Positions 3,971 to 7,769 of a stretch of 7,769 nt of DNA are shown here, in pieces (within the stretch, counting starts at the first letter, position 1; every line of letters starts with the position of its first letter). Under the pieces are notes generated by a model, which saw only the letters and a program-made list of their open reading frames with translations, was not told the origin of the DNA and made no database searches. The stretch is taken from positions 1-7,769 of the forward strand of contig DQUH01000042.1 in NCBI GenBank assembly GCA_015662385.1. Direction: 5' to 3'. A program made the position numbers and the translations under genes. The DNA comes from Methanobacteriota archaeon (GTDB lineage Archaea > Iainarchaeota > Iainarchaeia > JAADDC01).

Positions 3971-5857
3971 GTGGAAAAAGAGCTTTTGAAAAAAATAGTG
4001 GAAATTGTTGGCGAGGAAGCGGGGGTAACGAAGGTTGAACCCGAAGGGCCGGAGCTCGGGGTATACACAAGAAACCCCATGTATTTTCTGGAGAACGAAA
4101 ACGCCGTTGCATCCATTGCCGCAGCGCTCAAAAAAAGGGTGAGTATCAGGAGCGATCCCTCCATACTCGCCCCTCCCGAACACGCCAAGGACGTAATACT
4201 CGCTACGGTGCCGGAAGAAGCAGGAATAACTGACATACAGTTTGTTCCAGAAATGGGAACAGCATACATAGAAGCGAAGAAACCGGGGCTTGTAATCGGA
4301 AAGGGTGGGGAGACGCTCAAAAAGATCGTTGGACAGACGGGCTGGCTCCCCAACGTATGCAGGGCCCCCGCCATGGAAAGCAACATACTGAAAGGCGTCA
4401 GGAAGATCCTAATCAAGCACGTAAAGGAGAGGAAGAAATTCTACAAGAAGGTGTACGTTAGGATAAACAGGCCGAAGAGCACGGATAAGGAGTGGGTAAG
4501 GGTACATTTCCTGGGTGCTTCCCGGTTCGTGGGGAGGTCCGCACAGCTCGTCGAAACCCCTGAAAGCAAGATACTTGTGGACGCAGGCGTGGACATCTCG
4601 GGAAACGGGCCCATGTTCCCGGAACTGGAAGCACTAAGGATGCCCCTCGATGAAATAGACGCGGTGGTAATAACCCACGCGCACCTAGACCACTCCGGCA
4701 TGGTGCCGTACCTGCTCAAGCTCGGTTATGACGGGCCAATATACGCAACTCCACCAACAAGGGACCTGTCTGCCCTGCTCCAGTTCGACTTCGTTGACGT
4801 GCTAACAAAGGATGGGGTCGAGGCGCCGTACTCGGAACGCTGGGTAAAAGAAGCGGCCATAAAGACGATAACGAGAAACTACGGAGAGGTAACAGATATT
4901 GCACCGGACATCAGGATAACGTTCCACAACGCCGGCCACATACTGGGGTCTGCCACCGTACACATGCATATAGGCCAGGGGTTCCACAACATTGTGTTCA
5001 CGGGGGATATAAAGTACGGCTTTTCGTGGCTCCACAACCCCGCGGACACCAAATACCCCCGGGTGGACACGGTGGTAATAGAAAGTACTTACGGAGCGAG
5101 GGACGACGTCCACCCTCCGAGAAAAGAGACGGAAGCGATGCTCGAGAAACTCCTCAGAGAAACCATGGAAAAAGGCGGTAAATTACTGATCCCGGCCTTC
5201 GCCGTTGGACGCGCGCAGGAAATAATGCTCACCCTGGAAGCGATGTACCGCAAAAACGACTACGACTGGCCGATATACGTTGACGGTATGATAAAAGAGG
5301 CGTCCGCAATATACACGGCGTACCCCGAATATCTAAAGAAGGACGTCCAGAGGAGAATCCTTTCCAGCGATTCGCCCTTCGAAATGGAGCATTTCGTTTA
5401 CGTGGACAGCTACGCAAAACGGGACGAAATAATAGAGGGCGGACCTGCAGTGATCATCGCCCCCTCCGGGTCCCTTACAGGGGGCCCCGCCGTGGACTAC
5501 TTCCAGAGGATCGCAGAAGACGAAAAAAATGCGATTGCACTGGTCGGGTACCAGTTTGAAATGTCCCTTGGCAGGAAACTCCAGAAAGGGATAAAAGAGA
5601 TACCCATGAAGGTAAACGGGGGAAAGATGAAGGCAATACACGTGGCTGCAAAAGTTGAAACGCTCCACGGGTTTTCAGGGCACTCTGACAGGAGGCAGCT
5701 GGAGGCTTTCGTACGCCACCTGCCGCAAAGACCTTCCAGGATCCTGACAGTCCACGGGGAAGAGGAAAAATGCGTTGCCCTTGCGAGGGATCTGGGGAGG
5801 AGCCTGAGGGTAGAATCGTACGCCCCGAGGTTGCTGGACGTCCTAAGGCTCAGGTGA
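3971..5857 (+). CDS. fttA: aCPSF1 / FttA: KH-domain beta-CASP ribonuclease and archaeal transcription termination factor
   Basis: This protein ends archaeal transcription by cutting nascent RNA at U-rich sites. The 628-residue product is full length. Residues about 1-145 hold two KH-type RNA-binding regions, the second with GKGG (110-113). The metallo-beta-lactamase core follows: zinc motif HAHLDH (236-241), GHILGS with His322, and TGD with Asp346. The beta-CASP region has motif A Glu371 (VIESTYG), SGHSD with His571, and VHGE with His595. All expected metal ligands are present, so it should be an active nuclease. The C-terminal APRLLDVLRLR matches the end used for dimerisation. It starts at GTG 3971, supported by GGAGGG 7 bases upstream and by MEKELLKKIVEIV matching homologues. 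It lies between psmB and an AK6-like kinase, almost certainly in one operon; psmB next to this gene is also seen in other euryarchaea. Confidence 0.96.
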   Translation: MEKELLKKIVEIVGEEAGVTKVEPEGPELGVYTRNPMYFLENENAVASIAAALKKRVSIRSDPSILAPPEHAKDVILATVPEEAGITDIQFVPEMGTAYIEAKKPGLVIGKGGETLKKIVGQTGWLPNVCRAPAMESNILKGVRKILIKHVKERKKFYKKVYVRINRPKSTDKEWVRVHFLGASRFVGRSAQLVETPESKILVDAGVDISGNGPMFPELEALRMPLDEIDAVVITHAHLDHSGMVPYLLKLGYDGPIYATPPTRDLSALLQFDFVDVLTKDGVEAPYSERWVKEAAIKTITRNYGEVTDIAPDIRITFHNAGHILGSATVHMHIGQGFHNIVFTGDIKYGFSWLHNPADTKYPRVDTVVIESTYGARDDVHPPRKETEAMLEKLLRETMEKGGKLLIPAFAVGRAQEIMLTLEAMYRKNDYDWPIYVDGMIKEASAIYTAYPEYLKKDVQRRILSSDSPFEMEHFVYVDSYAKRDEIIEGGPAVIIAPSGSLTGGPAVDYFQRIAEDEKNAIALVGYQFEMSLGRKLQKGIKEIPMKVNGGKMKAIHVAAKVETLHGFSGHSDRRQLEAFVRHLPQRPSRILTVHGEEEKCVALARDLGRSLRVESYAPRLLDVLRLR

Positions 5858-5870
5858 GGCTGGAGATATA

Positions 5871-6380
5871 ATGAGGTTGGTGATCACCGGCGTCCCAGGG
5901 ACAGGTAAAACCAGCGTGGCGGAAATCCTTTCGGAGCGTACAGGGTATCCCCTAATCACCACCGGCGACGTGGTCAAAGATAAATACGTTGACACGAGGA
6001 AGCTGCGTTTGAAGACAATATGGAAAACGAAGGACATGGGAGATGTGATAATCGAGGGGCACCTTTTCTGCGAAGTCAAACTCCCCGCGGACCTGGTAAT
6101 CGTGCTTCGGACGCATCCAGAAGAGCTTAAAAGAAGGCTGGAAGCAAGGGGATACCCTGAAAAGAAAATACGCGAGAACGTACTGGCGGAGATCTTAGAC
6201 TACTGCATTGTAAAAGCGGAGCAGAAATACGACGACGTGTGGCAGGTGGACACTACGGGCAGAACGCCCCTCGAAACAGCAGAAAGGATTCTCAGCGCTC
6301 TAGAGAGGGGCGTGGACATATACGACCGCGTTGACTGGTCCCACGTCCTCGAGGATTGGCTCAGAAAGGGATATATATAG
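5871..6380 (+). CDS. AK6/Fap7-like adenylate kinase family protein
   Basis: The 169-residue protein belongs to the AK6 (Fap7/hCINAP) family, nucleotide kinases/ATPases that bind small-subunit ribosomal protein S11 and aid late 30S maturation. The Walker A motif GVPGTGKT is at 7-14. ITTGDVV follows, then VIIEGHL as the Walker B-like strand. ARGYPEKKIRENVLAEI (92-108) is the family's LID-region signature. The C-terminal stretch (YDRVDWSHVLEDWLRKGYI) is typical of archaeal members, some of which end in a similar Trp-rich helix. ATG 5871 has GGAG (5862-5865) 5 bases upstream and follows the aCPSF1 stop by 13 bases, so it is the third gene of the psmB unit. Its last codons are also the TATA box of the next gene. 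Whether it acts mainly as a kinase or as a ribosome-assembly ATPase cannot be read from sequence. Confidence 0.93.
   Translation: MRLVITGVPGTGKTSVAEILSERTGYPLITTGDVVKDKYVDTRKLRLKTIWKTKDMGDVIIEGHLFCEVKLPADLVIVLRTHPEELKRRLEARGYPEKKIRENVLAEILDYCIVKAEQKYDDVWQVDTTGRTPLETAERILSALERGVDIYDRVDWSHVLEDWLRKGYI
6370..6379 (+). promoter_or_regulatory. TATA box embedded in the AK6 stop region, driving a leaderless membrane-protein mRNA
   Basis: GATATATATA is the best TATA match in the window. Its centre is about 26 bases upstream of ATG 6400, and no SD is present. The same bases encode the final Gly-Tyr-Ile and the TAG stop (6378-6380) of the AK6-like kinase. Confidence 0.7.
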
Positions 6381-6399
6381 CAACGCCAACAATTTTTCC

Positions 6400-7356
6400 A
6401 TGAGGTTAACTCCGTTGCCCTTCCTAATTCTACTCCTGAGCACAACCATGGCTGCAGTACAGACACTTAACGATATAGGAATAGACCCCCGTGTAAACAT
6501 CTTTGAAACGGCGAAGAGCTGGGAAATCCCCTACGAGTTCAACGGGGGCTGCACCCCCTTTTTCAACGTTGTGCTGGAGAGCGGGGAGCTGTTGGTATTC
6601 GAAGGGGATAGTCTGTTGCTCCACGCCAGGCAACCGGGGAAGTACAGGGTAGTACTGAGGGAAGAGGGGTTGCTGCGCATCGTCCTCAAAAGGAACCCCG
6701 GGGAAGGAGAAGCAAGGTTAAGTAAGGAATCCTTCATCGCCTGCGACCACGTTCCAGTGGTGGTGCTGGAAGCGAACGTCCCGAGAACGTGGAAGGTGGG
6801 GGGGTTTACCCCTGTTACGTTTCGCATTGTGAACAAGGGGACGGCAGACGCCGAGGGCACCCTCGTTATAGACAGCCCGTGGAACGCCGCACCCCTGACA
6901 CCCCTTGAAAAGATACGCGTACCGGCAGGGGGGCATAAAACCGTTAACCTGACGATGGTAACGGTTAAAGAGAACAATAAAGTGCTGTTTCCCCGTCAAT
7001 GCTTTGAGTACAGCGATAAATACGGGGAGTCAAAGAGCTGTGTGGACAGCACAACGTTCACCGCGAAGAAAGACGTAGCTGTGGCGTGCATCATAAAAGG
7101 TGGTAAAGTAGAACTGTACAACATGGGGTACACCAGCTATGAACTTAATTCCGGGGAGATACTGCCAAGGAGTAGCATGGTTACAAGCCTGCGGGACGGA
7201 TACGCGGAGAATATGTGTGATTTAAAGGTAGAAATACAAAATTTACCGTTCAGGGAAAATAGGGACACACCCTTTGTTCTCGCAGCGATCCTGGCCGTGA
7301 TGGGTATCGCAGGGGTGCTCGCTTCAGAGAAAAAATTAAAAATAGGTAAAGTGTAA
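6400..7356 (+). CDS. Predicted type I membrane protein, extracytoplasmic, with CARDB-like beta domain (318 aa)
   Basis: I do not recognise a named family. Residues 1-20 form a signal peptide (MRLTPLPFLILLLSTTMAA). Residues about 40-105 are beta-rich. Residues about 118-195 (PVVVLEANVPRTWKVG, FRIVNKGTADAEGTLVI, then VPAGGHKTVNL) resemble a CARDB/Ig-like adhesion module, in which 'NKGTADAEG' recalls the usual N-x-G-x-x-x-A wording. A membrane helix at about 291-308 (PFVLAAILAVMGIAGVLA) is followed by a basic tail (EKKLKIGKV), so most of the protein lies outside the cell. Six cysteines (51, 115, 201, 214, 230, 273), all in the outer part, could form three disulfides. One N-glycosylation sequon (NLT, 183-185) is present. 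The start is ATG 6400, set by the TATA spacing and the signal peptide; an upstream in-frame TTG (6331) lies inside the kinase gene. A cell-surface role is inferred. Confidence 0.8.
   Translation: MRLTPLPFLILLLSTTMAAVQTLNDIGIDPRVNIFETAKSWEIPYEFNGGCTPFFNVVLESGELLVFEGDSLLLHARQPGKYRVVLREEGLLRIVLKRNPGEGEARLSKESFIACDHVPVVVLEANVPRTWKVGGFTPVTFRIVNKGTADAEGTLVIDSPWNAAPLTPLEKIRVPAGGHKTVNLTMVTVKENNKVLFPRQCFEYSDKYGESKSCVDSTTFTAKKDVAVACIIKGGKVELYNMGYTSYELNSGEILPRSSMVTSLRDGYAENMCDLKVEIQNLPFRENRDTPFVLAAILAVMGIAGVLASEKKLKIGKV
7333..7343 (+). promoter_or_regulatory. Candidate TATA box for the histone gene
   Basis: The A/T-rich AAATTAAAAAT, inside the last codons of the membrane protein, predicts a start near 7364. 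That gives a leader of about 22 bases containing the histone SD. The stretch also encodes a Lys-rich tail, which lowers certainty. Confidence 0.4.
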
Positions 7357-7371
7357 TATTTGCGACTAAAT

Positions 7372-7379
7372 AGGAGGTG
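7372..7379 (+). promoter_or_regulatory. Full-length Shine-Dalgarno site of the histone gene
   Basis: AGGAGGTG is a complete complement to the usual archaeal 16S rRNA 3' end. It sits 7 bases before ATG 7387, which fixes that codon as the start rather than the TTG at 7360. It is the strongest SD in the window, fitting a highly expressed protein. Confidence 0.85.
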
Positions 7380-7386
7380 GATCCCG

Positions 7387-7599
7387 ATGGCAGAACTGAA
7401 GCTTGCGCAGATTGAAAGAATTATGAGGAAGGCTGGTGCTCAGCGCATATCTGCTGAGGCGAAGGAGGCGCTTCGTGAGATCCTCGAAGAAGTCGCCTAT
7501 GAGATTGCAAGCCTCGCGGTTGAAATTGCGCAGCACTCCGGAAGAAAGGGCGTGCAGGCGGAAGACATAAAACTTGCCGCCAAGCAGCTTCTGGATTAA
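7387..7599 (+). CDS. Archaeal histone (HMf family)
   Basis: The 70-residue protein is a single histone fold that dimerises and wraps DNA. AELKLAQIERIMRKAGAQRIS matches the alpha-1/loop-1 region, with Arg residues in the places of HMfB Arg10 and Arg19. The long alpha-2 helix runs ALREILEEVAYEIASLAVEIAQHSGRK, and AEDIKLAAKQLLD is alpha-3. In the loop-2 motif HMfB has GRKT whereas this protein has GRKG, so the DNA-contacting Thr54 position is Gly. The adjacent Arg and Lys are kept, as is the Asp of the Arg-Asp pair (AED). There is no tail beyond the fold. Start and SD are unambiguous. The gene follows the membrane protein by 30 bases but probably has its own promoter, and it is followed by a hairpin and T-tracts. 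Confidence 0.97.
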   Translation: MAELKLAQIERIMRKAGAQRISAEAKEALREILEEVAYEIASLAVEIAQHSGRKGVQAEDIKLAAKQLLD

Positions 7600-7623
7600 G
7601 CTGCTAGTTTTTCTTATATTTTT
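7583..7623 (+). terminator. Hairpin plus T-tracts ending the histone transcript
   Basis: AGCAGCTT (7583-7590) pairs perfectly with AAGCTGCT (7598-7605) across a 7-base loop. TTTTT runs follow at 7608-7612 and 7619-7623, and TTTT at 7628-7631. The stop TAA (7597-7599) lies at the loop/right-arm junction. Archaeal RNA polymerase terminates on T-rich tracts alone, and FttA also cuts at U-rich RNA. The added bacterial-style stem is unusual. The T-tracts are also the Lys-rich 3' end of the convergent gene. Confidence 0.75.
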
Positions 7624-7769
7624 GGGATTTTCTTCCGTTTCTTAGGGGTTGTACTGCGGAGAAAGTACACTAAGGCTGCCAAGGACGCGAGCCCCAACAG
7701 CGCCGCCAAATACTTGTTATCAACACTGGCGTTGTGGTTGTCCTCCGGCGCATATGCCGACGCCAAGGC
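7614..7769 (-). CDS. C-terminal end of a predicted surface protein with membrane anchor; truncated by the window edge
   Basis: On the minus strand, a frame open from the window end to TAA (7616-7614) encodes the last 51 residues of a larger protein. It reads ALASAYAPEDNHNASVDNKY, then a hydrophobic helix (LAALLGLASLAALVYFL), then a basic tail (KKRKKIPKI). A polar outer part with one sequon (NAS), one transmembrane helix and a short positive tail is the usual C-terminal anchor of archaeal secreted or surface proteins. The fold upstream is outside the window, so no function can be given. Its 3' end lies 14 bases from the histone stop, and the genes converge. The frame is supported by its composition and topology rather than by recognised homology. 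Confidence 0.7.
   Translation of the reverse strand, partial: ALASAYAPEDNHNASVDNKYLAALLGLASLAALVYFLRSTTPKKRKKIPKI

Noticed and set aside
3590..4183. Minus-strand open frame (197 aa) across the psmB/aCPSF1 junction
   Set aside because: It is opposite two strong genes, has low-complexity shadow composition and lacks a promoter or SD.
5849..5858. CTCA-GG-TGAG at the aCPSF1 stop as another stop-codon hairpin
   Set aside because: Four pairs with a 2-base loop cannot form a stable stem, so it was not counted in the pattern.
6331..6399. Upstream TTG start for the 318-aa membrane protein
   Set aside because: It would place 23 polar residues before the signal peptide and lies inside the kinase gene. 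The TATA spacing supports ATG 6400.

Overview
The window is compact archaeal DNA. It carries an archaeal histone, a 20S proteasome beta subunit, an archaeal NAC, a KH-domain beta-CASP nuclease (aCPSF1/FttA), an AK6/Fap7-type kinase and an FKBP with an inserted domain. TATA-like boxes lie about 25 bp upstream of several start codons that lack Shine-Dalgarno (SD) sites. Histone plus this gene set points to a euryarchaeal-type lineage. The oxygen-sensitive class III ribonucleotide reductase suggests an anaerobe. Heavy use of ATA (Ile) and AGG (Arg) codons fits a thermophile, but that is only inference. I cannot name the species.

Layout. Positions 1-1218 (+) hold a class III ribonucleotide reductase locus: the 3' end of nrdD, a separate 50-residue reading frame carrying the glycyl-radical motif, and the activase nrdG. 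Positions 1294-1608 (+) encode NAC. It converges on a small predicted membrane-anchored protein (1612-2076, -), which is divergent from an FKBP-type prolyl isomerase (2116-2748, +). The FKBP gene converges, with a 16-bp overlap, on a dCTP deaminase (2733-3254, -), which is divergent from a tight three-gene unit: psmB, aCPSF1/FttA and an AK6-like kinase (3326-6380, +). A predicted type I membrane protein (6400-7356, +) and an archaeal histone (7387-7599, +) follow. A truncated membrane protein gene enters from the right end on the minus strand (7614-7769). No gap between genes exceeds about 110 bp, and I see no tRNA, rRNA, CRISPR array, insertion sequence or phage gene.

Functional themes. NrdD/NrdG and dCTP deaminase serve deoxynucleotide supply. 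NAC, FKBP and the proteasome serve protein folding and turnover. FttA terminates transcription, AK6/Fap7 relatives assist small-subunit ribosome maturation, and histone packages DNA. Most of this is ordinary housekeeping.

Two things stand out. First, nrdD is interrupted by an in-frame TAA at 227-229, so its catalytic glycyl-radical tail is either a separate small gene (338-490, with a plausible promoter and SD) or is reached only by readthrough or by correcting an error. Second, seven gene ends have perfect inverted repeats around the stop codon. Some of these would hide the next gene's ribosome-binding site, and one, after the histone gene, looks like a bacterial-style terminator.
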